Source: CAZMGV01 sp964565925
Lineage (GTDB): Bacteria > JAGRBM01 > JAHCIT01
Direction of reading: 5' to 3'
Assembly (NCBI GenBank): GCA_964565925.1
Contig: CAZMGV010000012.1
Location: 62,001-126,000, forward strand
Length of the DNA stretch: 64,000 nt
Shown here: positions 42,463 through 51,732 of the stretch, one piece after another
Layout: each line of letters opens with the position of its first letter
Position numbering within the stretch: the stretch's first letter is position 1
Translations under genes and position numbers: made by a program
The notes under the pieces: model-generated
Databases searched by the model: none
What the model was told of the DNA's origin: nothing
What the model saw: only the letters and a program-made list of their open reading frames with translations

Positions 42463-43503
42463 ATGAACCCGCCTGCCCGACGAAAACCCTGGTCAGCCAC
42501 CGACTACCTGCTGACGGCGGGGGCGGCCGTTCCGCTGCTGTTGTTCCTGTGGTGGAGGCTGGACACGCGCGAACCGGGAACCCTGATCCTCGTCGTTCAG
42601 CACACCCTCGACTATGCACTGGCCGCTTCGGTGCTGCCCTGCGCGGCGCTTCTGGCCAGGGGCCGGAGCCGCTGCAGCCTGTCACTGACCGCCGCCGTAC
42701 TGGTTTCGTTTCTGTCGCTGGGCGCCCGCGGCGGGCCTTCGCCCGCTCCGTCCGTTCGGGGAGGCACCGACCTGCGGATTCTTTCGTGGAACCTGATGTT
42801 CATTAACCGCCGGCATGACGTCCTGCTCGGTTACGTGAAAAAAACGGACCCCGATGTTCTGGTCCTGCTCGAATGGAGCCAGGACCACGAAGAGACCCTG
42901 GCTGGCAGACTCCGCAGGACCTATCCCTATGTTCACTCCGTCCCGAGCCCGCTCGCTTACGGGATAGCGGTCTTCTCGAAAACCCCGCTGCGGTTTCTGG
43001 CCGGTAGCGAAGACAGCGTGAACGAAACGAGCTGGGAAGTTGTGGCCCTGGGTGACGGCAACTCGGGTGCCGGCGACACCTGCCTCGCGGCGGTCCATCT
43101 GGTCTCCTCCATCCCGCCGCTTATTCTCGACCAGGGGTATTTCAGGCATAGCGACCGGGTCCGCAGACACGAGATCGAACGGATCCGGCAGGCGACGGCC
43201 GGATGCCGGCATTCGGTCTGGGCAGGCGACTTCAACGACACGCCCAATTCAGAGCTGTACCGGATGGTACGCAATTCCATGGTGGACGTGTTCGGCGAAC
43301 TTCAGCGGTTTCCGGAGAAAACCTTCAAGTGGCGGTCCTGGATGCGGCTGTTTCCGATCCGTATCGACTACGTCTTTACCGATCCCGGTATAGAGATCCG
43401 GAGCGGGCAGGTCCTGGAAGGAGAGGGAAGCGATCACCGGGCGCTTCTGGCGGCGCTCAGGATTCCCACCAGTCGAGCAGTTCCCGCGGTACCGGAGCGA
43501 TAA
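42463..43503 (+). CDS. Membrane-anchored endonuclease/exonuclease/phosphatase-family protein
   Basis: A 346-residue protein. Two hydrophobic stretches (LLTAGAAVPLLLFLWW and LTAAVLVSFLSLGA) plus one between them give an N-terminal membrane anchor of about 85 residues. The remainder is an EEP domain: LRILSWNLMFINR holds the metal-ligand Asn, LVLLEWSQDH the Glu, VWAGDFNDTP the catalytic Asp and Asn, and IDYVFTD...GSDHRALL the terminal Asp-His pair. Members include periplasmic phosphodiesterases and lipid phosphatases. The 3' end overlaps the convergent rluA-type gene by 47 bp. ATG at 42463 is preferred to a TTG four codons earlier. Confidence 0.88.
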   Translation: MNPPARRKPWSATDYLLTAGAAVPLLLFLWWRLDTREPGTLILVVQHTLDYALAASVLPCAALLARGRSRCSLSLTAAVLVSFLSLGARGGPSPAPSVRGGTDLRILSWNLMFINRRHDVLLGYVKKTDPDVLVLLEWSQDHEETLAGRLRRTYPYVHSVPSPLAYGIAVFSKTPLRFLAGSEDSVNETSWEVVALGDGNSGAGDTCLAAVHLVSSIPPLILDQGYFRHSDRVRRHEIERIRQATAGCRHSVWAGDFNDTPNSELYRMVRNSMVDVFGELQRFPEKTFKWRSWMRLFPIRIDYVFTDPGIEIRSGQVLEGEGSDHRALLAALRIPTSRAVPAVPER

Positions 43504-44323
43504 CCGGTTCTTTCTCTCCGGAAAGCGTGAGCTTCCAGGCATGGAGCGCGAGTCTGGACGGCGCGTCGGGGAAATCCCCCTTGTAGAGCCGGTCACCCGC
43601 CACCGGGAACCCTTCGCCCGAAAGATGCGCCCGGATCTGGTGCCGGGCGCCGGGGCCCGCGAGCTGGACTTCGAGCAGAGAAAAACCGGGCTTCCTGCCG
43701 ATCACCCGGTAACGGGTTTCGCCCGTGCGTTGCGCCCGCCGTCCGAATCGGGTCACCGTGCCGGAGGCCCGGGACGCCGCGCGCAGCTCGAAATCGATGG
43801 AGCCCGAATCGGGCGGTTCGCCGATCACCGCCGTCCAGTATATTTTTTCGGCCGAGGCGATCGAGTCGCGGAGATGATCCCGTATCTTCGCATCCCGCGC
43901 CACGAGCACGACACCGGAGGTCTCCTGATCGAGCCGGTTCACAAGCCCGTGCTCCGGCAGTTTTTCCGTGCCGGGCTCGTTGGCGGCCAGCCAGTCTTCC
44001 AGCGAATCGCCGCCCCGGTCTTTCAGCCGTACCGAATGCAGACCTGACGGCTTGTTCAGCGCGAACCATCCGCCCGCATCGTGAAGGACCGTCACCTCGT
44101 CCCAGAGTTCGGACGACGCGGACGGCTCGGCTGATTCGGGGAGTTCCCAGTCGAACGTCACCGGAGCGTCCAGCGCCTGGCTGGCCTTCACCCGGCGCCC
44201 GTTGGCCCGGACCCGGCCGGAGAGGAACAGGGATTTCATCAGCGCGCGGGGCAGATCGGGCGCCGCCTGGCGCAGGAGCCTGTCGGCCCGGCCCGACCCT
44301 TCGTCAATCGAGGCAGTCGGCAT
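43457..44323 (-). CDS. RluA-family pseudouridine synthase
   Basis: A 288-residue RNA-modifying enzyme. An S4-like N-terminal segment (LPRALMKSLFLSGRVRANGRRV) precedes the catalytic domain. HGLVNRLDQETSGVVLVARD holds the catalytic Asp at 132, and the C-terminal GARHQIRAHL and GDRLYKG match RluA-type synthases. The exact target in rRNA or tRNA cannot be told. It is the last gene of the long minus-strand run beginning at pyrR, 3 bp after the DUF799 lipoprotein, and its 3' end overlaps the convergent EEP-family gene. Confidence 0.93.
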   Translation of the reverse strand: MPTASIDEGSGRADRLLRQAAPDLPRALMKSLFLSGRVRANGRRVKASQALDAPVTFDWELPESAEPSASSELWDEVTVLHDAGGWFALNKPSGLHSVRLKDRGGDSLEDWLAANEPGTEKLPEHGLVNRLDQETSGVVLVARDAKIRDHLRDSIASAEKIYWTAVIGEPPDSGSIDFELRAASRASGTVTRFGRRAQRTGETRYRVIGRKPGFSLLEVQLAGPGARHQIRAHLSGEGFPVAGDRLYKGDFPDAPSRLALHAWKLTLSGEKEPVIAPVPRELLDWWES

Positions 44324-44326
44324 GGT

Positions 44327-44953
44327 TCACTGCACCGGCCGGACGGAAGCCGCGCCGGCCCGTTCGGGCAGCGTGGCGCCCACGTCGGCCACCAGTTCCT
44401 TGACCAGAGAGAGATAGATCCGGGCGTCATCGCGGCGCTCGGGGTTGTCGAACACCGAACTCGCCTCCACCTGACGGAACACTTCATGTTTCGCCAGCCA
44501 GATCACCGGGAATCCGGGCTTTGACCGGAGCCTGAAATCGGCCCCGACCACGACCTGGTCCCGCTCGACGATCCGCGTGCGGCTCCATTCGGTCAGACTC
44601 GTATACAGGAGCCCGTCCGCACCGAGCACCTCGCAAAGCGCATCCGGTTCGATGCCCTCGATCTGTTCGCCCGATACCACCCCGAGTTTTTCCTTCAGCA
44701 GGGTGTCCACCTGTTCGGCGGGCACCAGTGTAAAACCTTTGGACTCGATCATCTTGCCGGCCTGCTCCCGGACCATCAGGGGGCCTTCTTCATACAGGGT
44801 TCCGTTGGCGACGGGCAGAACGGCAATCCGGAGGGGCACCCGTTCGCTGTAGTCGGCGGCCACCACCGTTTCGACCGGACTCGAAAACAGCGCACAGGAC
44901 GGCGCCACCAGCGCCGCCATCATCGCCACTACCGCTCCCCCGCGTCTCCGCAT
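44327..44953 (-). CDS. DUF799/GNA1162-type lipoprotein
   Basis: A 208-residue lipoprotein with the probable lipidated Cys at residue 20 (ALVAPSC). The mature part follows the DUF799 pattern: RIAVLPVANGT, VREQAGKMIESKGFTLVPAEQVDTLL, EPDALCEVLGADGLLYTSLTEW. Members such as Neisseria GNA1162 are outer-membrane lipoproteins related in fold to TolB-N/FlgT-like domains. No precise role is established. It lies 9 bp after sppA and 3 bp before the pseudouridine synthase gene. Confidence 0.85.
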   Translation of the reverse strand: MRRRGGAVVAMMAALVAPSCALFSSPVETVVAADYSERVPLRIAVLPVANGTLYEEGPLMVREQAGKMIESKGFTLVPAEQVDTLLKEKLGVVSGEQIEGIEPDALCEVLGADGLLYTSLTEWSRTRIVERDQVVVGADFRLRSKPGFPVIWLAKHEVFRQVEASSVFDNPERRDDARIYLSLVKELVADVGATLPERAGAASVRPVQ

Positions 44954-44962
44954 GGGACCAGT

Positions 44963-45985
44963 CTAGCGCGAAAGGGCTCCGCCAAGCGAATGCGCCATGG
45001 TTTCAAAGGCTTCCGAGGGGGCCATGCCGCCCTGCCAGAGGTAGAAGGCCGGGGGCTGCACCTGGGCCAGCGGCGTGACCGACGCAGATGCGTCGGCATA
45101 GATATTGTCGTCGAATTTCTTCTCGTTGCGGTAGGTGACGATCCGGAGTTCCTTGCCGCCCGCCTTCTGGTTCAGCTCGGCAACGACCTCGTCCATATGC
45201 CGGATGCCGTCGATCAGGCCTTTTTCGAGCGCCTGATGGGCCGTGTACACGCGGCCGTCGGCCGCCTTCACGATGTCCTCGCGCTTGAGCGAAGGCCTGC
45301 CCGCCTGCACCCGGTCGACAAACTGCTGGTAGTAGTCGTTGATGATCGACTGGGCGATCACGCGGTCCTCATCGGTCGGTTCGCGGAACGGGGAAAGCAT
45401 GTCCTTGTGCGGCCCGCTCTTCACGGTCGTGTCCTTGACGCCGAAGCGGTTCATCAGTCCCGCGAAGTTGATCATGGGGAGAATCACGCCGATGGAACCG
45501 GTGGTGGTCGTCGGAAGGGCGTAGACTTTCTCGGCAGCCATCGACAGGTAGTATCCCCCGCTCGCCGCGAGGTCCATCATCAGCACGTAGACGGGAATTT
45601 TCCGCTTGTCCCGGAACGCCTTGATCTCGTGGTAGAGCAGTTCGCTGGCGGTCACGGAGCCTCCCGGAGAGTTCACCCGCAGCAGCACCGCCCGGATATC
45701 CTCGTCGTCTTCCGCTTTCAGCAGAATCGATTTCAGCTTGGCGACGCTGCTCTGCAGGTTCACGAGCCCCAGAGCCGCGCGGGTATCCTCGTCCAGAAGA
45801 ATTCCGGAAATGTCGATCAGCAGGAGTTTGTCCCGGCCCGACTTGTCGCCGCCGACGGTCGATTCGGAGAGCGGCTGCGGCTGGGGGAACAGCGTAATAC
45901 TGCCCACATGGAACAGGCAGCCGCTGATCGTCACCGGGAGGCACAGCAGAAGAAGGACCCGGAACCCATTCATACGCGTCATCAC
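44963..45985 (-). CDS. sppA: Signal peptide peptidase SppA, S49 family, lipoprotein form
   Basis: A 340-residue serine protease of the short SppA type with one catalytic domain. The N-terminus is a lipoprotein signal with TISGC (Cys 23), unlike the usual membrane-anchored SppA. LLRVNSPGGSVTASELLYHEI, S142 in AASGGYYLSMAA and K194 in GPHKDMLSP form the Ser-Lys site. It degrades cleaved signal peptides or other membrane peptides in the envelope. It lies 35 bp after a lipoprotein gene and 9 bp before another, consistent with an envelope-related segment of the operon. Confidence 0.93.
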   Translation of the reverse strand: MMTRMNGFRVLLLLCLPVTISGCLFHVGSITLFPQPQPLSESTVGGDKSGRDKLLLIDISGILLDEDTRAALGLVNLQSSVAKLKSILLKAEDDEDIRAVLLRVNSPGGSVTASELLYHEIKAFRDKRKIPVYVLMMDLAASGGYYLSMAAEKVYALPTTTTGSIGVILPMINFAGLMNRFGVKDTTVKSGPHKDMLSPFREPTDEDRVIAQSIINDYYQQFVDRVQAGRPSLKREDIVKAADGRVYTAHQALEKGLIDGIRHMDEVVAELNQKAGGKELRIVTYRNEKKFDDNIYADASASVTPLAQVQPPAFYLWQGGMAPSEAFETMAHSLGGALSR

Positions 45986-46020
45986 AGAACCGCCTTTCAG
46001 ATAGTTTCAGCCGGCCGGCG

Positions 46021-47199
46021 TCAGCGCGGGCGCGCCGTATCGCCGCCAAGTTTCGGGCCGTCGACGTATCGCTCGGGGGCGCCGATTTCCGTCACCCCTC
46101 CGATATCGTTCACCGCCAGTTTCACGGATACGGTCTCCGCCGTATCGCTCGAATCACGGTTGTATTTGGACGTCAGCAGGTAATCGAGCTTGAGCATGAG
46201 CCCCGTCGTCTCGTCGATAATGATTTCCGCTCCGAGATCCAGACTCGAGGGATTAAAACTGGCGAAGGCGTTAGGCACCTCTCCCGGCTTGCGGTCCACG
46301 CGGTAACGGGTTCCCCGGCGTCCCTCGTAAGTGACCGGTGAGGTCTGGAACCGGCCCATGGCGGCCACGCTGCCCAGTATCTTCTCCACGAGTCGCATGT
46401 CGAAATAGCGTTCCAGTGTAACCTTGTCGTTGGGCGGGTATTTCCACCAGGGGGCGTCAGCGATCTTGAGATAGTTGGCGCTGGGCAGGTGGATGGCCTT
46501 GAGCGACGAGCGGGCGGGCGCCGAGTTCTGAAGGGGCGTCTGGACGATACTCTGCTCGAACAGGAAATCGCCCGTGGCGGTGCGCTTCACCGCCGAATCG
46601 ATATCCACCATCAGCCGGCTCTGGGACGTGATCCGTTCGTTGCTGACTTTCAGCGAAAGCCGGAAGGCAATGAGCTGGTCGAGATATCCAAGCGCCTTTT
46701 TGGCATCAAACGGAAGCGAGCCGGGGGCGATCGAACTGCCGGACTGATAGGGGGGAGAGACTTCCTGGACCTGGGGCATCTTCATGGCGTTGCCGCCGAG
46801 AAGGCCTTTGAGAAGATCCTTCGGGACCGCCGAATCCTCCATTTTCGACTCGCGACCCGACGGCTTGTCGATGTCCTTGATCGCCTTTTCCAGGTTATCG
46901 AGGGCCTTGCGGTCCTCTTCGCTGATCTTTTCCGGTTCTTTCTTTCCGTCCGGGTGTCCGGCCTCTCCGGCCTCCGGTGCCACCCCGCTCTGCGCCGCGG
47001 CGTCCGGGGCCGCGGTATCCGGAGAAGCCCCCTCCGGTGCCACGGGTACCCTGCCTTCTTCCGCCTTGGGCGGCGGCGGGGTTTCCTCCGTCCGCTCGGA
47101 ACCCGACTTGCAGGCGGCAAAAGCCAGCAGCCCGGCTGCTACCGTCCACAGCAAAACGCTGCGAAACCGCAGCGACCGGGTGACCAGTTGTTCCATCAT
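46021..47199 (-). CDS. Lipoprotein with LolA/LppX-like C-terminal domain
   Basis: A 392-residue protein. A signal segment ends in AFAAC (Cys 30). Residues 31-110 are a charged Pro/Ala/Glu-rich linker. Residues 165-380 form a beta-rich domain (ALGYLDQLIAFRLSLKVS, LKAIHLPSANYLKIADAPWW, AEIIIDETTGLMLKLDYLL, SVKLAVNDIGGV) that resembles the outer-membrane lipoprotein/LppX-type half-barrels that carry lipids, with moderate similarity. The start overlaps the greA stop in ATGA. A role in envelope lipid transport is a guess. Confidence 0.8.
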   Translation of the reverse strand: MMEQLVTRSLRFRSVLLWTVAAGLLAFAACKSGSERTEETPPPPKAEEGRVPVAPEGASPDTAAPDAAAQSGVAPEAGEAGHPDGKKEPEKISEEDRKALDNLEKAIKDIDKPSGRESKMEDSAVPKDLLKGLLGGNAMKMPQVQEVSPPYQSGSSIAPGSLPFDAKKALGYLDQLIAFRLSLKVSNERITSQSRLMVDIDSAVKRTATGDFLFEQSIVQTPLQNSAPARSSLKAIHLPSANYLKIADAPWWKYPPNDKVTLERYFDMRLVEKILGSVAAMGRFQTSPVTYEGRRGTRYRVDRKPGEVPNAFASFNPSSLDLGAEIIIDETTGLMLKLDYLLTSKYNRDSSDTAETVSVKLAVNDIGGVTEIGAPERYVDGPKLGGDTARPR

Positions 47200-47678
47200 G
47201 CCGGTCCGTCGAATTTCACTTCCGTAATTTCGTATTCCGAGACGCCCTTGGCAGTCTTGATCTCGACCGTGTCGCCCTTCGAACGGCCGATCAGCGCGCG
47301 CGCGATCGGCGTGCTGAGCGAGATGCGGCCATGCGTGTGGTCGGACTCCACATCGCCCACAATCGTATACATTTTCTTTTCGTCCGTGTCGGTGTCGACG
47401 AGTTTCACTGTCGCGCCGAAGACGACCCGGTTGCCCGAGAGCTTCGACACGTCGATGATCTCGACCCGGGACAGCAGGTCCTCGATCTGGGCGATCCGGC
47501 CCTCGATGAAGCCCTGACGCTCACGGGCCGCGTGATATTCGGCGTTTTCCGACAGGTCGCCGTGCGCACGCGCCTCGGCAATCGCCTTGATAACCGCCGG
47601 GCGTTCTTCGCCCTTCAGCTTTTTCAGCTCTTCTTCCAGCTTCTGTGCGCCGGACAACGTGACGGGAACACGATCCAT
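47196..47678 (-). CDS. greA: Transcription elongation factor GreA
   Basis: A 160-residue protein of standard size. Residues 1-75 form the antiparallel coiled coil with acidic tip (EARAHGDLSENAEYHAARE) that enters the RNA polymerase secondary channel and stimulates transcript cleavage. The C-terminal FKBP-like domain follows (GATVKLVDTDTDEKKMYTIV, then STPIARALIGRSKGDTVEI). It lies 84 bp after carB, a larger gap than the other genes in the run, and no terminator is evident there. greA often follows carB in proteobacteria. Confidence 0.97.
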   Translation of the reverse strand: MDRVPVTLSGAQKLEEELKKLKGEERPAVIKAIAEARAHGDLSENAEYHAARERQGFIEGRIAQIEDLLSRVEIIDVSKLSGNRVVFGATVKLVDTDTDEKKMYTIVGDVESDHTHGRISLSTPIARALIGRSKGDTVEIKTAKGVSEYEITEVKFDGPA

Positions 47679-47762
47679 GACTTCTTCCCTTTACAAAAAA
47701 CGAGGACGACCCGCGCCCCCTGTTTTTCAGGAACCGGCACGGACGTCATGAACCACTCGTTT

Positions 47763-50700
47763 TCAGGCCCGAACTCTCGGGTGATACTCCTGCAACGACA
47801 TAACGGCAACAGGCGACTGCCTGATAGCCCGAATTGCCGTCACCATCGCTGAAGCGGCCGCCATAGTGGTGGCATAGGGGACATTATACACCAAAGCGGT
47901 GCGCCGAATGGAATAGGAATCGGCAATCGACTGGTCCCCCGAGCTGGTATTAATAACCAGGGAAACCTCGCCCTTTTCGAGCCTGTCTACGATATGCGGG
48001 CTGCCCTGGGCCACCTTATTGATGGTTTCGCAGGGGACTCCACCCTGTTTCAGGAATTCGGCCGTACCACGGGTAGCGACCAGCTTGAAGCCGTTTTCGT
48101 GAAGCCCCCGGCCGGCCTCCAGAGCATCGGTTTTGTCCTCGTTCCGGACGCTGATAAAAGCGGTTCCGGACTTGGGGAGTACCGTTCCGGCCGCCAGTTC
48201 GCCCTTCCAGAAGGCGTGGCCGAAATCCCGGTCTATGCCCATGACTTCGCCGGTGGACTTCATCTCGGGCCCGAGCACCGTATCCACGCCGGGGAACTTG
48301 ATGAACGGGAAGACCGACTCCTTCACCGACACGTGCTTGAACTCGGTGATCTCTTTCAGGCCCAGCTCCCTGATCGTCTTGCCCGACATGACCCGCGCGC
48401 CCATCTTGGCCCACGGAACCCCGGTCGCCTTGGCGACAAACGGCACCGTGCGCGAGGCACGGGGGTTCACTTCGAGAATGAAGATCGTCTCGCCCTGAAC
48501 GGCCCACTGGACGTTCATCAGTCCCACGACCCCGAGTTCCATCGCCAGCTGCCGGGTGAGCCGCTTTATCTCGTCCACGATCTTGGGCGCCAGGTACATT
48601 GGCGGGATCGAGCAGGCGGAGTCGCCCGAATGGACGCCGGCCTCTTCAATATGCTCCATCACGCCGCAGATCAGCGCCTCCCTGCCGTCGCAGATGCAGT
48701 CCACGTCCACTTCCGTGGCGTCGTTCAGGAACCGGTCGATCAGCACCGGGTGATCCGGCGAGGCGACCACGGCCCGCTCCATGTACGAGAGCAGCGCCGA
48801 CTGGCTGTGACAGATCTCCATCGCCCGGCCGCCCAGCACGTAGGAGGGCCGCACCACCACCGGATAACCGATACGCTTGGCCGCCTGGAGCGCCTCCTCG
48901 GCGCTGCGGGCGGTACCGTTGGGCGGCTGCTTGATCTCTAGCCGCTCGACGAGGGCGGCGAACTTCTCGCGGTCTTCCGCGGTGTCGATCACTTCCGGTG
49001 TCGTGCCGATAATCGGCACGCCCGCCTTCCAGAGCGGTACCGACAGTTTCAGCGGCGTCTGGCCGCCGAACTGCACGATCACGCCCCAGGGCTTCTCGAC
49101 TGCGACGATTTCGAGCACGTCTTCCAGCGTAAGCGGTTCGAAATACAGCCGGTCGGAGGTGTCGTAGTCGGTCGACACGGTCTCCGGGTTGCAGTTCACC
49201 ATGATGGTCTCGAAGCCGTCTTCCTTGAGCGCCATCGCCGCATGAACGCAGCAGTAGTCGAACTCGATGCCCTGCCCGATGCGGTTCGGCCCGCCGCCGA
49301 GGATCATGATCTTCTTCTTGCCGGTGGGCTGCGACTCGCACTCCTGCTCGTAGGTTGAATACATGTAGGGCGTCTTCGCCTCGAACTCGGCCGCGCAGGT
49401 ATCGACCCGCTTGTAGACGGGCCGGATCCTGTCGGCGTGGCGCGCCTCGCGCACCTGCGTTTCGGTCTGGCCGGTGAGCTTGGCGATCCGGCGGTCGGAA
49501 AAGCCCATCTGCTTCAGTTTCCTGAGGTTGCGGCCGCGCGGCGACTCACCGCTCGAGAGCACCTTCTCGGCGTCCACGATCTCGCGGATGTTGCGCAGGA
49601 ACCACGGGTCAATCTTCGTCAGGCCAAACACCTGATCGTCGGTCATCCCCTGCCGCATCGCCTCGGCCAGGTACCAGAGCCGGTCGGCGCCCGGGATACG
49701 CAGTTTTTCCTCGAGAATCTGGCGGTTCAGGGTGCCGCTGGGCACTTCGAACCCGTAACGGTCAATCTCGAGCGAACGGAGCGCCTTCTGGAGGCTCTCC
49801 TTGAACGTGCGCCCGATCGCCATGACTTCGCCCACAGACTTCATCTGCGTGTTGAGCGTGGCGTCGGCGGCCGGGAACTTCTCGAACGTAAAACGCGGAA
49901 CCTTGGTCACCACGTAGTCGATGGTCGGTTCAAACGAGGCGGGTGTCACTTTGGTGATGTCGTTGGGGATTTCGTCCAGTGTGTATCCAACGGCGAGTTT
50001 TGCCGCGATCTTGGCAATCGGGAATCCGGTCGCCTTGGAGGCGAGGGCGGAAGACCGCGACACGCGCGGGTTCATCTCGATCACGACCAGGCGGCCGGAC
50101 TTCGGGTCCACGCCGAACTGCACGTTCGATCCGCCCGTGTCGACGCCGACCTCGCGGATAATCGCCAGCGCGGCGTCCCGCATGATCTGGTATTCCTTGT
50201 CGGTGAGCGTCTGGGCCGGAGCGATCGTGATCGAATCGCCCGTGTGGACGCCCATCGGGTCCAGATTCTCGATCGAGCAGATGATGACGACATTATCCTT
50301 GGTGTCGCGCATGACCTCGAGCTCGTACTCCTTCCAGCCGAGGATGCTCTCCTCGACGAGGGTCTCCGACACCGGCGACATACGCAGCGCCGTCGCCAGC
50401 TTCTCCCTGTATTCCGCCTCGGTATAGGCGATACCGCCGCCGCTCCCGCCCATGGTAAAGGCCGGGCGCAGAACGATGGGGAAGCCGAGATCGGCCGCCG
50501 CCTTGAGGCCTTCCTCGACCGTGTGGACGACGTAGCTCTTCGGAAGATCGAGTCCGATCCGCAGCATCGCGTCCTTGAAAAGCTGGCGGTCTTCGGCCGT
50601 CTCGATGGCCTTGAGATTCGCGCCGATCAGCTGGCAGTTGTATTTCTCCAGCACGCCGCGCTTGGCGACGGCGACTGCAGTGTTGAGCGCCGTCTGGCCG

Positions 50701-50972
50701 CCGACCGTGGGCAGCAGCGCGTCCGGGCGCTCGCGGGCGATGATCTGTTCAACGATGTCGGGCGTGATCGGCTCGATATAGGTGCGGTCGGCCAGCTCCG
50801 GGTCGGTCATGATCGTGGCCGGATTGGAATTCACGAGAACGATCTCGTAACCCTCTTCGCGCAGCGCCTTGCAGGCCTGGGTGCCCGAGTAGTCGAACTC
50901 GCAGGCCTGTCCGATCACAATCGGTCCGGAACCGATGAGCATGATTTTCTTGATGTCGGTACGCTTGGGCAT
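47763..50972 (-). CDS. carB: Carbamoyl-phosphate synthase large chain
   Basis: A 1069-residue enzyme of normal length with two homologous ATP-grasp halves. The first begins IMLIGSGPIVIGQACEFDYSG, with FTMGGSGGG and VIEMNPRVSRSSALASKATG; the second begins IMILGGGPNRIGQGIEFDY, with YVLGGRAMEI and LEVNPRASRTVPFVAKATG. The C-terminal allosteric MGS-like domain (about residues 940-1069) contains VATRGTAEFLKQGG and LVINTSS. It makes carbamoyl phosphate from ammonia delivered by CarA. An unknown gene separates it from carA. Confidence 0.99.
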   Translation of the reverse strand: MPKRTDIKKIMLIGSGPIVIGQACEFDYSGTQACKALREEGYEIVLVNSNPATIMTDPELADRTYIEPITPDIVEQIIARERPDALLPTVGGQTALNTAVAVAKRGVLEKYNCQLIGANLKAIETAEDRQLFKDAMLRIGLDLPKSYVVHTVEEGLKAAADLGFPIVLRPAFTMGGSGGGIAYTEAEYREKLATALRMSPVSETLVEESILGWKEYELEVMRDTKDNVVIICSIENLDPMGVHTGDSITIAPAQTLTDKEYQIMRDAALAIIREVGVDTGGSNVQFGVDPKSGRLVVIEMNPRVSRSSALASKATGFPIAKIAAKLAVGYTLDEIPNDITKVTPASFEPTIDYVVTKVPRFTFEKFPAADATLNTQMKSVGEVMAIGRTFKESLQKALRSLEIDRYGFEVPSGTLNRQILEEKLRIPGADRLWYLAEAMRQGMTDDQVFGLTKIDPWFLRNIREIVDAEKVLSSGESPRGRNLRKLKQMGFSDRRIAKLTGQTETQVREARHADRIRPVYKRVDTCAAEFEAKTPYMYSTYEQECESQPTGKKKIMILGGGPNRIGQGIEFDYCCVHAAMALKEDGFETIMVNCNPETVSTDYDTSDRLYFEPLTLEDVLEIVAVEKPWGVIVQFGGQTPLKLSVPLWKAGVPIIGTTPEVIDTAEDREKFAALVERLEIKQPPNGTARSAEEALQAAKRIGYPVVVRPSYVLGGRAMEICHSQSALLSYMERAVVASPDHPVLIDRFLNDATEVDVDCICDGREALICGVMEHIEEAGVHSGDSACSIPPMYLAPKIVDEIKRLTRQLAMELGVVGLMNVQWAVQGETIFILEVNPRASRTVPFVAKATGVPWAKMGARVMSGKTIRELGLKEITEFKHVSVKESVFPFIKFPGVDTVLGPEMKSTGEVMGIDRDFGHAFWKGELAAGTVLPKSGTAFISVRNEDKTDALEAGRGLHENGFKLVATRGTAEFLKQGGVPCETINKVAQGSPHIVDRLEKGEVSLVINTSSGDQSIADSYSIRRTALVYNVPYATTMAAASAMVTAIRAIRQSPVAVMSLQEYHPRVRA

Positions 50973-51033
50973 TGGGTTCGTTACGCTCCGTTACTTATTT
51001 CGTCAGGACCAGATCGTCGTCAGCACAATATCT

Positions 51034-51732
51034 TCAGGCCACGAGCTTCGAGAGACCCTCGCGGTAGATCACTTCCGGCGAGAGCTTGCGGTACCGGGCC
51101 GCACGGACCCATACCCTTTCGAGTTCGATACGCAGGGGGTCAAACCGCTTGCGGTCCAGGCCATCCTTGCGCTTTTCCTTCTTGGCGAGCTTCAGTTCGC
51201 GTTTTCTGAACTTTTTCACAGTGTCCAACACCTGGTCGCGGGTCTCCTTCAGGTGAACGAGCACGCCGTTCAGCATGTAGGAGCCGCCGTTCCAGTCGGC
51301 GAAAAAAGCCTGGATCACTTCGCCCTTGTCGAGCCGCGCCACACGGTCCGGAGCCAGGCGGATTTTTGTCTCGTCCCAGAGGTCTTCCAGTTCGACATAA
51401 TCGTCCTTCACCTTGCTGATCCGGTAGACCGAACGGCGGATATTGCCGATTCCCCGCCAGGGAGCGTCCGCCGGGGCGGAGTCGAGAAGCTTTTCGTACT
51501 CCGTGCGGCCGTTCTCGTCGCGCAGCCAGAAGAACAGCTCCTCGAGGAACAGGTTCATCCACTGCTCGAAACCGAACTCGTCGTCGTGCATCTCGCCGGT
51601 GCGTTGCGCGAAAGCCTTGCGCGCCTCGGCCATCCGGTTGGTGCCGATGCGGTCCGCCAGGAGGGCCGCGAGGGGCTCCTGGGCTTTCTGGAAGTCGTTC
51701 TGGTCGATTGCTTGAGTCACTGCCTGAATCAC
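51034..51732 (-). CDS. Hypothetical protein encoded between carA and carB
   Basis: An unrecognised 232-residue soluble protein rich in charged residues. The N-terminal half is helical (EARKAFAQRTGEMHDDEFGF, WMNLFLEELFFWLRDENGR); a strand segment follows (VYRISKVKDDYVELEDLWD, then IQAFFADWNGGSYMLNGVLV) and a strongly basic helix near residue 180 (KKFRKRELKLAKKEKRKD). The GTG start overlaps the carA stop as GTGA, so it is translated with CarA, and carB starts 61 bp after its end. It has no signal or membrane helix. Its conserved-looking insertion in the pathway suggests a link to pyrimidine metabolism, which is inference. Confidence 0.85.
   Translation of the reverse strand: MIQAVTQAIDQNDFQKAQEPLAALLADRIGTNRMAEARKAFAQRTGEMHDDEFGFEQWMNLFLEELFFWLRDENGRTEYEKLLDSAPADAPWRGIGNIRRSVYRISKVKDDYVELEDLWDETKIRLAPDRVARLDKGEVIQAFFADWNGGSYMLNGVLVHLKETRDQVLDTVKKFRKRELKLAKKEKRKDGLDRKRFDPLRIELERVWVRAARYRKLSPEVIYREGLSKLVA

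Noticed and set aside
49437..51209. A 590-codon plus-strand open frame over carB
   Set aside because: It is antisense to the well-supported carB gene and shows no domain features.
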